Part shown: positions 30,507 to 43,607 of the stretch, piece after piece
Position numbering within the stretch: the first letter of the stretch is position 1
Layout of the letters: each line of letters begins with the position of its first letter
DNA from: Prostheceraeus crozeri
Taxonomy: Eukaryota > Platyhelminthes > Polycladida > Euryleptidae
Reading direction: 5' to 3'
Length of the DNA: 64,000 bases
Assembly: GCA_907163375.1 (NCBI GenBank)
Contig: CAJQUW010004458.1
Coordinates: forward strand, 1 to 64,000
Program-made: the position numbers and the translations under genes
Notes under the pieces: generated by a model
The model's input: only the letters and a program-made list of their open reading frames with translations
Database searches by the model: none
Told to the model about the DNA's origin: nothing

Positions 30507-32776
30507 GTAAGTTTTTAATCCTTCAAAAAGAAAGTGACGACACAAAATCACTAGACAAACCACCTCAGCAGATTGTTCGTGCATCGTTGACTCAGAGTGT
30601 AATGCGGGCCGGACTCCCTGAGGTCTTACCCGACAATATGCTTGCAATTATCGAATCTCAATAATTTAGCCCATTTTAACTTCCACCCTATCTCTGATAT
30701 CTTTAGTAACGTCTTTGAATTTATATTCATGACATATCAGCTTAAGTATTTAATCCATATGTGAATTGCAAGCGCATCATGCCATGTCATTTATCTTATA
30801 AAAATGATAACTTTTTAACACAACTATAGATTTATGTGGAAAAAAATTGTTATACAAATTTTCATGCAATTGAAGCTATCCAGACTTTTAGATGCCTAAG
30901 TATCATATTAAGTACCGTAATCATGGCTTGTTTATATGGGATATATTTTTTCTCCAAGTTTGGTGAATGGAAATTATTTTATGACACATGCAGACACTTA
31001 TGGATTCCGCCACAGTTGCAAAGGAAATAGGATAAAGGCTGCTTTTCAACATTGATTCTGTCGCAAATAACCTTCGCCTAGTAGCCGTCGGTTCGGGCCA
31101 TCGCGCAATAGTCCATCCCCGGAGCCAATGGCTGAATGGCATTATTGCGACTTGATCGAAGGGGCTTTACTTCGGTTTTCCGTAAAACTGTAGGGCGGAT
31201 TTCGCTACTGAATAATGAAAGAAAACAGCTGTTGACTACATATTGGATGACAAGAAGTAGTACCTACAAATCCAAACAATAAAACTATGTTCATACCGAT
31301 TTCGTTAAAAAACTTCATCATTTCCAAGGAGTTTTAAATTGAATGCTTAAGCGAGAAATTTCAATGAGGTGAACGAATCCCATATTTTCCCGTGTCTAAC
31401 ACGTCACTTACTTGTGATGCAAATACTCAACTTCAGTCGTCCATTGTTTTATTAATATATATTGTCACAGATTAATTGAATGCAGTGCAATTTTATACAC
31501 AATAAAGGTTATAGATTTTTGACGAAATATCAAGGATTGGAAATGGATATCCGATATTTATTGAAATGAAGTAATTGCTGGTCCAAAGATATTCAGCCCA
31601 CATCCAAACCCCGTATTTATCACACCATTTAACCGCGCATTTTTCTCAGGATGTTTTAATTTGCTTCAAATTCAAGCTGTATTTTGAACCAGACTATTTA
31701 TATTACCAACAAGTTTCTCACATTACACTTAATCAAGGATGTCCACAAATACTGACCTATCCATTGCTACAATAAACATCAAGCTGTCATTCTGACTGTT
31801 ATGATCTTAGCTCTATTCTGAAGTAGAAAACTGGATTGGTTGCACTTAACTTCATGATTTACCACATCAAAGATGCAGGAAAGAAACTATAGATGGAAGA
31901 GAGTTCAGTTATCATCAAAGACCATCATATTCATCGAAACAGCATTAAGCAGTTTTTGTTTTGCTTACGAAACAAGCTCTCGATAAATGCATTTGGAAGC
32001 ATCAGTTACATGCATAGGCCTATCTAAATGAATAAAATTAAAAACACATGAGTTAGCTGTATCTCAATAAATTATCTTTGATAGACACTTGCATGATGTC
32101 TTGATGTCTAACATAATGATGTGACAAGATAAGATTATCTGTTACTTGATAGACTTAATGATGAGCTAGAAAACAGAGAAATTATAAAATTGACGTCAAC
32201 ATCAGTGCATTTGCCTGATACTCTTTGCTATCGCTTCATTTCGTAACCATAGACTCCTTTGATTGCGGTTAAAAATTATATCTTTGTTTTAGGTGATGAT
32301 CATGATATCAGCTTGTAGAAGTAGACACTGAGATCTCGAATTCCATACATTGCACGTAGATAGACTGACTGATGTGAAATGATGATTAATAAAATCTTGA
32401 ATCACCAAGGGTCCCCAAAGTTCTCAGAACATTGTGAATTTCTCATAAATGTTCCCTTTATGTGGTTAACAACGAAAATGAGAAATCAGACAAAACTTCA
32501 TTTGTGCCTGTTTTGTATGTGAGCTTGCACCATCATCGAACTTTGATTAGACAACTACCAACACGGAAGATAGGCTTTAATTAGCTTTGTTTCGGTTTCA
32601 TAATTTCCTTGTTAGATGAAGCATTTCCTTGTGAATAGGCATGCCTTCAGTCAGCGATACTGGAGCCAGATGATAAACAAAGAAGATAGGCCCAGATCCT
32701 CTAGTCACCATAACAACATCTCCTGTACATATATCACAGCTTTACGTGAGTGTGGATTGCATTCTGCAATCAGTTG
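30507..32776. other. Probable intron sequence, no gene recognised
   Basis: This follows the splice donor at 30507 and is AT-rich, without recognisable exons or transposon proteins. If the first exon is real, this is the start of its intron. Confidence 0.4.
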
Positions 32777-32991
32777 ACCCTCAGAGACCTGAGGGGGGGG
32801 TCCAGTGGACCTGGAGCCGCATTTTTCTATTTCATTTTTTACGGTGACGATATATCAACCACTCAAGCCCATACAAAATCATCATTTCTGACAGTGAATC
32901 TGCATGTGTTATTTCATTTCAATTGAATCAGTAGAAGTATGCCAGATAGGCCAAGGGGGTCCACTGGACCCCCCTCAGGTCTCAGAGGGTG
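32777..32991. mobile_element. Short MITE with G/C-rich inverted repeats
   Basis: The left end ACCCTCAGAGACCTGAGGGG and the right end CCCCTCAGGTCTCAGAGGGT are inverted repeats. Both continue inward to GGTCCAGTGGACC-type palindromes. The element is about 215 bp. The outer bases (TTGACCC… and …GGGTGAA) could be a decayed TTAA target duplication, as in piggyBac-like MITEs. A related fragment, GTCTGAGGGTTAAAG, occurs at about 33687-33701. Confidence 0.68.
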
Positions 32992-35479
32992 AAGAAATTC
33001 CATCACAAAATTTTTGTAATTAGATGAAAAATGATTTCGAACATGTCCACGATGGTGTATAAAGAGTGAAAGTCATTTATTCATTGTTTGCATCATGCTC
33101 GTCGATGTGCAATGTGTTGGAAGATCGCAAAATGTGAATATTTTGCTTTCGCACATGATCTCGGGTGACTGGTTGGCCTATATGAACAACTCGACATAAA
33201 TCGATGTCCGAAATGAAAGCTATCATTATATTCATAGTTGAGCACCAAAAACTGATTGATGACAAACTTTTCACAGCAGTAATGATAAGTTTGAGATCTC
33301 CACAGCTGTTTTTGGTTCTAGAAGTACAGCAATTTTGATTCATTTTAGGTCTACTTCTGATAGCTTTGGATAAATTTGAAGGAATGTACAAATGGAAAAG
33401 ATTAGCTGCATGAATTAAATCAATTTCATCAAAATCAACTATCTGAGGCTTTATGGTGACACAAAATATCGTAAAGCCGCCTCCTAGTACAAATGATGCT
33501 GTACTGAATGTGGTTGACTTGCAAAAACACCATATTTTCGCACGTGTTTACTGAGAAGGCTGAAAGTCACTCAAGGGATTCGTTATACCGACCTGCTACA
33601 CGCAAACATCATTGTTTTACTTAAAATCAACTTTCCTAATGTTTTGATATCGATTTAAGCAGGTAAACTAAGAATATGTTAAAGGGGTCTGAGGGTTAAA
33701 GCCGCATCTGAGTTTTGAGGTGTTGCGATACTACTTATCACGCACTTTCACAGGTAGTCTGATTATAACATATCACGACACTAGCAGACCACCTATCCAA
33801 TGCATGCTTCGCATGAAATGAGTAACATATCTCAGCCATCAGTTATAACCGGTCATTAGTCGACTTATTCAAGCCATCCAAAGATGCCGGTTGCCCTTTA
33901 CTGCTTATATTCGTAAATTCATGTTGTTTTTCCTACAATCAGGCCATTTTTTATGAAATTTAATGTCTACAATTTGCACTTTCCTTAAGTTTTGCGATTT
34001 AACGATGCGCATGGAACTTTCAAGTGGAGTCGTCTCAAACCATCTCATAATCAGACATTTTTTGTCGAGTTAATGACAAGATATGCTAAGAGGCTATACC
34101 GCAAATTGTTACAAAAATCCGGCTATTTAATGATTTTACTGCATGATACAAGAAATTTCTTGGAAATATTTCACTAAGCATAGAGAGGACATAAATCACA
34201 ACAAATGATGGTTGAACATTATGCAAAAGCATTTTTATATATGTTGTATATTATTATACATATATAATGGAGTTGATGCACATTTACAATACAAACTATT
34301 TAAAAGTAGCATAAAAGTAATGCTAAAAATATCATGTTGCAAAAAGCAGAAGGAATTTACTGTGTATTCTCCTGATAATTCACTTGAGCATCTATTCACA
34401 TGGTGAATATATTTTTGTGCTACCTTATACTTCATACCTGTACTTTTATATATTTCATGTTTTTTATTTCTATTAACTCTTGTTCAACACACATTACTTG
34501 TTGTGATTTCTATTCTTTTGATGTTCTAAATTTCCAAGAAATTTCTTGTATCATATAATTCAATCCAGTTCCAGACATTTTTCCATGTACAAGTATTGCA
34601 TAAAAGTTTCCAGCTGCTCTATAAAAAGTTCACAAAACATTGAGCAACTTCAATGACTTTGTTCCACGGAAAGTCAGAGGCATTTGTCTAAATAATCGTA
34701 TTCTCCTGCAGTTTCCACAAAATCACTTTATCGATTTCACAAACATTAAACCACATTAGCTGATTTAGATGTCATATGCCGCATTCGAAAGTTAGCAAAT
34801 TTTATTCTTAATTAACAATAATATTTTATTCATAAACACTGAAATCTAACTCTACGCTTCCTCTTTCGCCTTGCTGTGTAAGGGATTCGGCAATCATCTT
34901 GTAGTGTAGAGATATGGTTTAAATAGCAATTGAGACGATTGGGATTGCAATTTAGTGGCTCAGTAATATATTTGGCTTTTTAAAATCTCGATCAGTGGCA
35001 CAATTTAGCCATCAGCCGGAAAATAATAGATAAAGAGACACTTAATGAAGAGCATGTATTACTAATGAATACTTGAAATGAAAAGAAGCTGAGGCAGCTC
35101 GATTCTCAATTTCGCGACTGATTGATAGATTGTTGTCCTATAGGATGATTGCTTTTGCTTTAGTTATTGATGTTTTTCTCTGAGGATGATGAATAATAGT
35201 GCACAATCTTTAAATCTTCAGTCGATACATCGGCCAAAATTATTGACAAAAAAAATCTATTGACAATAGCAGTTGTACATGTAATATAAAAAATATTAAG
35301 CGTCGACAGTAAGTAAGTTAGTAAGTAAGTAATCGTATATTTCAAAGTAATTAGAATCAAAATTTAGAGTGGTGATTCAAATCAAGCGGACACAAAAGAA
35401 CAAAGTAATTTTTATCAATGAGGTACCGCATGGAGCAAAAAAAGGTAAAAGCAATGTGATAAATGGGAATCATACATCA
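32992..35479. other. AT-rich DNA, no gene recognised
   Basis: No exon or transposon protein is recognised. A GTAA-type simple repeat (GTAAGTAAGTTAGTAAGTAA) lies at 35308-35330. Confidence 0.4.
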
Positions 35480-35825
35480 GCACGGGTGTTGTTGGCAAGA
35501 ATAACTGTCGAGGGAAAAAAGGAATTTCGCCTCCTTGTAGTTCGAATAGCAGGCGTTGGGAATCTTCCTTAGCGTAGTCTGGGATGGCATAATTCATGGA
35601 GGGGATGGTCAGCGGTGTCTGAAATTGTTTTCAGAAGTCGCAGAGATGTTGATCGACTACGTTGTGTAAAGTGTGGAAAATTAGCGCATTCACAGTGATC
35701 ACCACAAATAAGTTTGTGTGCTCTACGTTGAACCCTTTCAAGCACAGATTCATCTCTTCTCGTGAGTCCAACCAACAATCGAGAGCAGTACTCCAGCACT
35801 GGAAGAATTAAACACGCCTCAGAAT
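35480..35825 (-). pseudogene. CR1-like LINE reverse transcriptase C-terminal fragment
   Basis: The minus strand reads LILPVLEYCSRLLVGLTRRD, ESVLERVQRRAHKLICGD and then RLLKTISDTADHPLHELCHP. These are the thumb and C-terminal signatures of CR1/L2-like LINEs (PVLEYCSxxW, LERVQRRAxxL, TISDTPDHPLHxLxPP). After a frame change the tail carries an R-R-R-N-S-F-F-P-like block. The upstream RT, including the catalytic YADD, is missing, so this is a 5'-truncated copy with frameshifts. Confidence 0.7.
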
Positions 35826-38800
35826 ACTAGAGTCCTGCATTTCTAGTTTGAAAATTGCAATTAGCAATGTTTTCTGAAAATTTTTAGTGATTTCGGTTGA
35901 TATGGTAAAGAACGACTTTGATATCATTTTCTTGTAAGTTGAAATAAATATAATAATATTATTTTTCAGTCTTTCTGCGAACAAAAATTAATAAATTGTG
36001 TCAAAACGTATTTTGCTGATCTGGTCTTCGCCGATCAATTGAGAATTGAGTTAGAAAGGAATCCTAAGTAAAAATTTTGGAAATCTGATGCTAAATCATT
36101 TGAAATCTCTAAACGAAACTACCAACTATCAATTTCAATGTCTAACAAAGTGCACATATACCACAGTTCATTTGTTATCGCAGTTGTATTGTTCACTATG
36201 TAATTACTTATTATGTACAATAAATTATTGTACAATTTATTATATCATGAACTGTAACACTACGATAATCAATGAACTGCGGTGTATGTGTATATTTGTT
36301 AGTTATCGATATTGACATGAAAAGTTTTAATTTCGTAAAGAGTTTTCAAAAGATTTAGCATTTGATTTTCAAACTTTTTGCTCTTTCCATCTCAATTTTC
36401 AACAGACCGGCGAAATACATTTTGATATAATTCATTAAATTTTGTGCGTAGAAAGACTGAAAAACAGAATTTTTGAAAATATCAATGCTATCATTAACCT
36501 TTGATCATCAAAGATGGAAAATTCAAAGTATCCCTCAAATTAGCACTTCTAAAAGCATTACAAGTATTAAATTCTCTCCTCGATAATCTCGCTAATTAGC
36601 CTTCGACTCAAATGCTTTTTATTTTGATCATTATACTTCGAGCATTTATCAAGAAATCAATGGAATGATAAATGCTGTCAAGTATACACTGCTACATAGT
36701 GATGTCATGCAGTGTACCAACTATACCATAACAAAAAAAACTTGAACGTAAATAGGCTAAATCATCAACATGTCAGAATCAATGCGCTATCAATGATTGG
36801 AGCATCAAAAGACAGTAGAATGTAAAATCTTTTAGTGAAATCATTTTCTCATTATTGCGCAGTATGTAATTTGTACAAACTGGTTAACTTAACAACTAGC
36901 CACTCGCGTGCGGCCACAATTGAAATGTTGAGTTTAAAGCCGTAAATTCTCGGCTTCATGTTGTCAAGAAAAATGCGACTGGATTAATTGACTGCAAGGC
37001 AATCAAGGCATTTTTTCTGCCAATCCTTTCGCTTTTGCAGAATTCGAAGCCTTCTGCTATATGACGGATTTTTTTAGATACTAATAATTGTCACATATGC
37101 TTTATTCCATGCAAATCTCATATGACAACAGCAGTAACTCTCGAACAACAAGGATGATTTAATTATTTTTCAGCATTTGGACATAGGCACTGCAAGAACT
37201 GCATGTAAACCAATAAAGTCTACATACAATGATGCATCACACATTGTCATTCGTCCCATAGAAACGCTATAATGTGATAACACTGAGTTTCTGATATCAC
37301 TTGCTGACTTTATAATTGTACAAGGTCCATGCTATCCTCGGTATAAAGAGGTCAATAAAAAGTACTAATCTTTCCAAAATGTACACATTTCTATTCAGTT
37401 CTGCAACCTATCAACTTTATCATTACTTTGGCATTCTGGTCTTTGTGCAAAGCTGCTTTTTATTATCGTGATCGAAATATGTTGCGACACTTTCCAAATG
37501 TTCAACTGCTCAATATTTCACAGATGCCACTCATGGTTTTACAAAACCCCCATTAGGCGCTGTTGTATAAGCAATTGTTGTACAGATGATATTTGTTGAT
37601 AATGTCGCAGCTTCTGAGTTTCGAAAAACGACCATCATTTGATAAATTATTCTCCCTCGAAGAATTGATTAGTCTCTATTTAATAGTGTGGTCTAAGATT
37701 CCTCTCAGCATTGCTCTCTGAATGCTTGGAAGGCATCAAATCACTGAATTCTTCTGATAGCCCTCTTAAATCTAAATCGGTTGCCTCCAGATATGTCAAA
37801 TCATACATTCAACAGAAACTTTACAAGCGATTTGCATACAAATATTTGCAATCGTATGTTCAATAGTCAGTAGCACTGGATCAATTAAAAATAAAAAGAT
37901 AAAAATCATTTTACACTTCTCAAACACTGGTCACCTTTCCCGGAACCGGTGATTTTTCTGTGGTTGTGAGGTTTTGCTTCCGCATCCCTGTCAGTGAGTC
38001 CATTCGAGTTAAAAAATCATTATTATAACTGATGTGTATTAACACGCGAAATCATTATTTGATTAAAATTAATCATTTTTGGTTGGGGACCGAATTTCAC
38101 AAAATTTCATAGCACTAACTGTTTGATATACATGGTTTGGTGCTATAACACCGCTCGGTTTGCTTTGTGGCTTGCCGCGTGCACACTGCTTTTGGCCGAC
38201 GAAAATTAGCGTGCGAGTATTCTTTAGTGGAATATTTGAATATTTTAGGTAGCAAGCACAAGCCTCAGCGACCGATGTCACATCTGCCAGATTACATCCA
38301 TAAGACAGCATGTGCATCACAAAGAAGCATTAAAATTGCTTCCTTAATCATTTGACAATTAAACCATAGCCTACGTTTCAATAAATTTTTAACATGAATT
38401 CAAACAGTTGAGTATCCAGTAATTAAATTTCCATTTTCATATTGTATCCATGGATTCTCGAGGGAAATGAATGGCTAATTCACCCACCATATTGTAATCT
38501 GTTGAGATGTATAATTCTCTAAATTTCCCATTCCTCTTGAGGCGATGTTCGTAGATACCGGATTCCATTAGTCGTGGATCACATTCACAATTATTTTACT
38601 GCCTTGAAGTAGATTCCAGTAACTCAATTGATAACAAGGGAAATGCGATTTTAATAAGAAGCATTCATGTAATGTCGCTTCCTTGAGAAGAAAATAGTTC
38701 AAAGACATTCAAGACACATAAACTCTCGTGTGTTTGAGCGAAGACAAGAGGTTGTCATTGATCGTATTATTGGCCCGCTAACCGCTGAGTTAACAGCAAA

Positions 38801-41800
38801 TCCACTCTTTTGAGATGCTCCACAAATACTGAGCGCGATAAGGTTCATCAATAATTTCTTTCTTACTTTTCTAGTAATATTCACCTCGAAGTTTCGCCAT
38901 CTAATGAAATTTCTATTTTATTCATTTGAAGAATCCGCTGCCTAGACTTACTTTTGAAATAACTCTCTGTTTCTGTACTACTCATGAAGTCAGGATGAAT
39001 GAATGGATATTTATTGAAATGTGTGGATACACTACAGTATATATGTGCACAGATACATTACAAATACATCTAGCATCTAGCTCAAGAAGCATTATACAAA
39101 GAAGATAAATGTAACTGGAGAGGAAATTCAAAGTTCAAAGGTGAAGTAGGGAGAGCAATAAATGTACTATACGTATATGATATGTGCGTTCCATATACGC
39201 ACCATACACGCACATGCATTATATGATAGATTAGATTGTATAATAATAATTACACAACACTTTCGAAACGCCTTCTCTGGCGATCACGGCCTCAGTTGCC
39301 CGAATGATAGCTGCAGATCACATCCTTAGAAATCCGAATTTTCGCTTTGTTTAAGTTAATGAGACTAGAATGGACAATAGCGCCTTGTTGATGGTCATTT
39401 CAGCCGCTCAGTTTGGTACCGATCTAGGTCAATGTTGTTAGATCTTAAGAATAATCAAGATGCTGAAATATGCAACAGTTGTAGATTCTTGCCGCCGATT
39501 TATTGCAGGTTGTTTTATTAAAATGCTTTTATATGTAAGTAGAGATGATGTTGACCGTGAATCTTGCAGGCAACTTCCTGTTATCAGCCTCCGGAAGCCA
39601 CCATCATTAGGGTGCCGTTGTCATGAAAATGCATGTTCCTGACGGGTTATTGTCTTCAATGTCCATGTCGGTTTTAGTCCTATATTATTATAGAGTTCCA
39701 GATTTCTATGGTCACATCTATCATCAGAACAGTAACTCAATGGGAGCACAGAGATGGATTCGTCTGTCGCGGTTGCTCTAGAGGTGACGTGATTCTATCT
39801 CAGCCATTGTATAAGATGGTAGAGTCGTGGAGAGATATGTCTCCCTTAAGCTTACGTGATTGGCCAAGCCCGCGCAATGCGTAACGAAAGTTGTATTAGG
39901 GAACACACGATCTACTGCTTTCAGATTGAAGTCTGAACTTCTGCCAAGTTAACACTACATATATTTGACTCGATGTTTCTCCGTGATAAATTCGTCAAAT
40001 GGAGATATTATTCACATCGTTCGACTCCTCACGATCTAAATTTACTGACTGTGTGCGTTCAATACGGTGTCAATGATTTAGCTCATCAGAATCCAGACTT
40101 GAATTTGCATTACGTTCAATGTGAAATGGATCTTTCTGCCCCTCGGGACTAGTTCTAAGCGTGACCATCAACATAAAAAAATGTCATCTCTAGACCAAAC
40201 AACGCAGACAAAGCGATTTATCTCTGTGGACGGGAGTATCAAACGTGCACTGTCAACTGTAATCAGTCAAACAGGCAATCGAGCAGCTATAATAATCAGG
40301 CAATTACAACAGACAAGATGAGACAATTATCAGCCAAAATATCAGACAATGGTGTCTACTTTTCTAAAAATATTTTCTCTGAAACGATTCAACACCATCT
40401 AATTATATCTAGACAATCCTTATCATATTCATTCTAACTCTGTCCCACTCATTCACACTCGCATTCTTACATGCACATTATGAAACACTCTGATGCCTTA
40501 TACTATGCCTTTCGTTTTATCGATTATAACGTAGGAAAGTATTATATACATATAATATATTATATACCCTTAACAATTGTAAAGAACATTTAAAATATGG
40601 CATCAATATGTCAAATATCTAGACAACTATTGCCATGCCTCTAGGTCTATAAAAAGAATCCTATTTATTTAAGAAATTGGATATCCAAATGACTGAAAAT
40701 TATCAAGGATACCATCCAATTTTGATAAAAGAGTACGCATCAGTCATAAGTAGTGTGAAAATCAGTAAAAGCAAGAAAATAAATCAGTCCGTGCGATGAG
40801 ACAAAAATAATGCGCATAATTAATTAATTATAGACGTAATGCGCATAATTAATTCTGCATAATGCGCCATTCATTATTTGTCCACAAACATGCTACAAAA
40901 TCAAAGTTTTTTCTTAAAAATGACATTATTGAACTATTTTTCGAATTTATGGTCTTGGCTCTTGCAGACTATTCCATCAGATAATGAAGCTGAAGGACAC
41001 GTAGGCCTACATCTAGCACCTAGGTACATCAATAGTCTGGCAACTGATATATCAAATAATATTTTTTTTCTTTCGTCTGAAACGAGTCAAGTTCGTGCAA
41101 TTTCAAACTTCATTGACTTAATTGACAGGTGTGGTTAAGTAAATTATTTTCTACATGAAATCTATCTCTATTATATCGTCATCTTTTGGGAGGGAATGAG
41201 TCTCATTATCTCACAAATTCAAAGAAGTTGCCATCTTTTATGATGCGCAAAGGAGACAACAGCGAAGCGATTCGATGCTTTAAAATAATTGCAAATGCGC
41301 TATTGAGTGAAGTATTATCGTGTTTGATGGTGACGCGTAATGACTACAGCAATAAATCATGAAAGAAGATGAGGTATTACAGAGTTCTTGTAACATCAAA
41401 ATTTAAAGGAGAGCATAAGTTCCTCCTAAATCAAAAGTACATACAAACTTGTAGAAAGGCAGAATCTGATCTCTGACAAGTTAATACGAAAATCTCTAAA
41501 ACTCTGTCTATGCTGCATTGAGCAACATCGTGTCTCAATGGCTAAGCGGCTAATTACATGGATTAGCGGTAAGAAGGCAAAGTGTTCGAGTCCAACCTCA
41601 GACATGTGAATGAATATTATGAAACTGCAGTATCGCCAAGATATCGCCATCACAGTCCCAGGCAAGTATGTCCTCATGTTCTTCCAAGGTCTGAAGCTTG
41701 AATCTACATATCTACATATCTACATAGTAAAAGGTAAAATTAATCCTGTAATCAGCCTATTCATAGCTGATTAGTAACCTATCTGCAATAAACACTGTGA

Positions 41801-43540
41801 ACTTTCTATCACTTGTCATGCAATTCATATGCATGTAATGCACACTGCCAATCACTGGATACGAAAAAAGATGCCAAATTCACATACGAATTGAAACTAT
41901 ACCAAACTATTGGTGCACTGTAATCGTATATCATTATCGTACGCGATATTTGATATGCTTTTATGCGAACATTGACTTCCTTTCATTTGTGTTTGGTATG
42001 CAGCGATCACAGAATTAGATTGTTAAATTCTGTAGTAGCGATACTAAAAACTGTGTGTGTGATTGGCTAATTAACGAAGTTATGCCAAAAATATTCTGCA
42101 CATTCTGTATACGCATTTGCTCAATTATTAGCCGGGGAGTTTAATTGATTCTCCGTTCTATAAGGGACAGATAGCGTGGTTCGAGGATGCATTATTCGAG
42201 GTTGGGCAATTATTCAAATTCTGCATATATACACTGTTTTTTAGTGCAAATACTGGTTTTATATGCCGGTTCCTTGATAACACAGGGCATGCGCACAATT
42301 GCCGTTTTACAATTATTCAAACCAAATTTAAACTTCTGATTTCAAAAGATAATTTTAGTACGTGTAGATATACTCGCACGCCTTGTAATTATAATTTAAA
42401 TGAAGAAATTTGATTTTGAAGCCAAAAATTCTTAATAAAATATAAAAATCCTTTTCGAGCTATTCTACTATTGGCTTTTACTTTGGTGGCTCAACCGCAC
42501 GTAACCATTGATGAAAATAGAAAAAATATTTGCATCCATCACTCAAATGAGACATAATCAAGAGCAATATGTTCATCCACAAAATTGGAGTACTTCTTTA
42601 GGTTGATTCATCTGAATCAGACTACGACAAAGCGCTGCTCAGCTCAGACGCACACAGACTTGCCCTGATAGGCAGTAGATGGTTGTTGTCAAGTGCGAAG
42701 GTGGAATTTTCCAATTTCAAATAAGCGATTATTCTAGCCGGGCGTAGACTGAAGTGCAGATCTGTGTCGCATATTTCCAAAGATTTCGAGTTTATATAAA
42801 ATTGATAAAGTGTTCCTTCTTGACATACATGTAGCGCTCTACATGTGGGTTCATGATAACTAGGTCAATTAAACATTTCTACTGTCATCATTGATGCAGG
42901 ATGCCCATAATCGATGACTGCAAACGCATTATGCAAGCACGTAATGAATGTGGCATTCCTTCCTTATGTTTCAATTGTGTGACTCTATCTCATTCAGCAG
43001 AATTTGTCACTCTTTTTATTATATTATCAGACTGTGAGAGTAGTAGCGAAGTAATCAGGTAGACGAATTCCTTATGAATATGAAATAACATCCGAAATAT
43101 ATTCTCACTATTCAAAGGAGACGATACCGGCAACTTAGAAACAGCGTTCTTTAGTGTTGTGATCAAAATATGTTTCAGTGAATCTCAAAATACAGCGTTC
43201 CATAAAGCGATTCATTTATTCGCTCCCACGTGAAATCGGATGCCAGTAAATCTTCTGAGAATCTGATGAATAATTGCCTATTGAAATTTAATAACTTCGG
43301 TTTTTGAATAAAATTATTTGACTGTACTGAGTATTGACGTATTGATCTCAAATCGATTGTACAGACAGATTACTGAATTCTCAGATAAACAGAGGTGTCG
43401 AAGCAAGACCAAATGAGGCGAACCAAAACAAAGCAACGATATTTGATACATTCTTGATGCATAATTCTTGTTATATTGAGTGAATTGAAGTCAATTATAG
43501 TTGAGAAATATGAGGCGTGGTAGTGGACATGGAAGAATAT
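35826..43540. other. Long AT-rich stretch, no gene recognised
   Basis: Nearly 8 kb without a feature I can support. It has short AT microsatellite-like runs (for example 40545-40570), a tRNA-like fold near 41529-41600 that I rejected, and only short domain-free open frames. It could be intronic. Confidence 0.35.
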
Positions 43541-43607
43541 TGTACCAGCTCAGCCGCTGTAATAACCGGGAGACTAAAAATGTACCGGCTCAGCCGGTGC
43601 AATAGCC
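43541..43607. repeat. Two copies of a 27-bp GC-rich word
   Basis: TGTACCAGCTCAGCCGCTGT, continuing AATAACC at 43541-43567, recurs as TGTACCGGCTCAGCCGGTGC, continuing AATAGCC at 43581-43607. The period is 40 bp with four differences. The second copy contains the palindrome ACCGGCTCAGCCGGT. The origin is unknown. Confidence 0.6.

Noticed and set aside
41529..41602. tRNA-like fold with a good acceptor stem (TGTCTCA…TCAGACA) and a 6-bp anticodon-like stem GCTAAT/ATTAGC
   Set aside because: The D arm is too short and the T stem does not pair, so it is at best a degenerate tRNA-derived relic.
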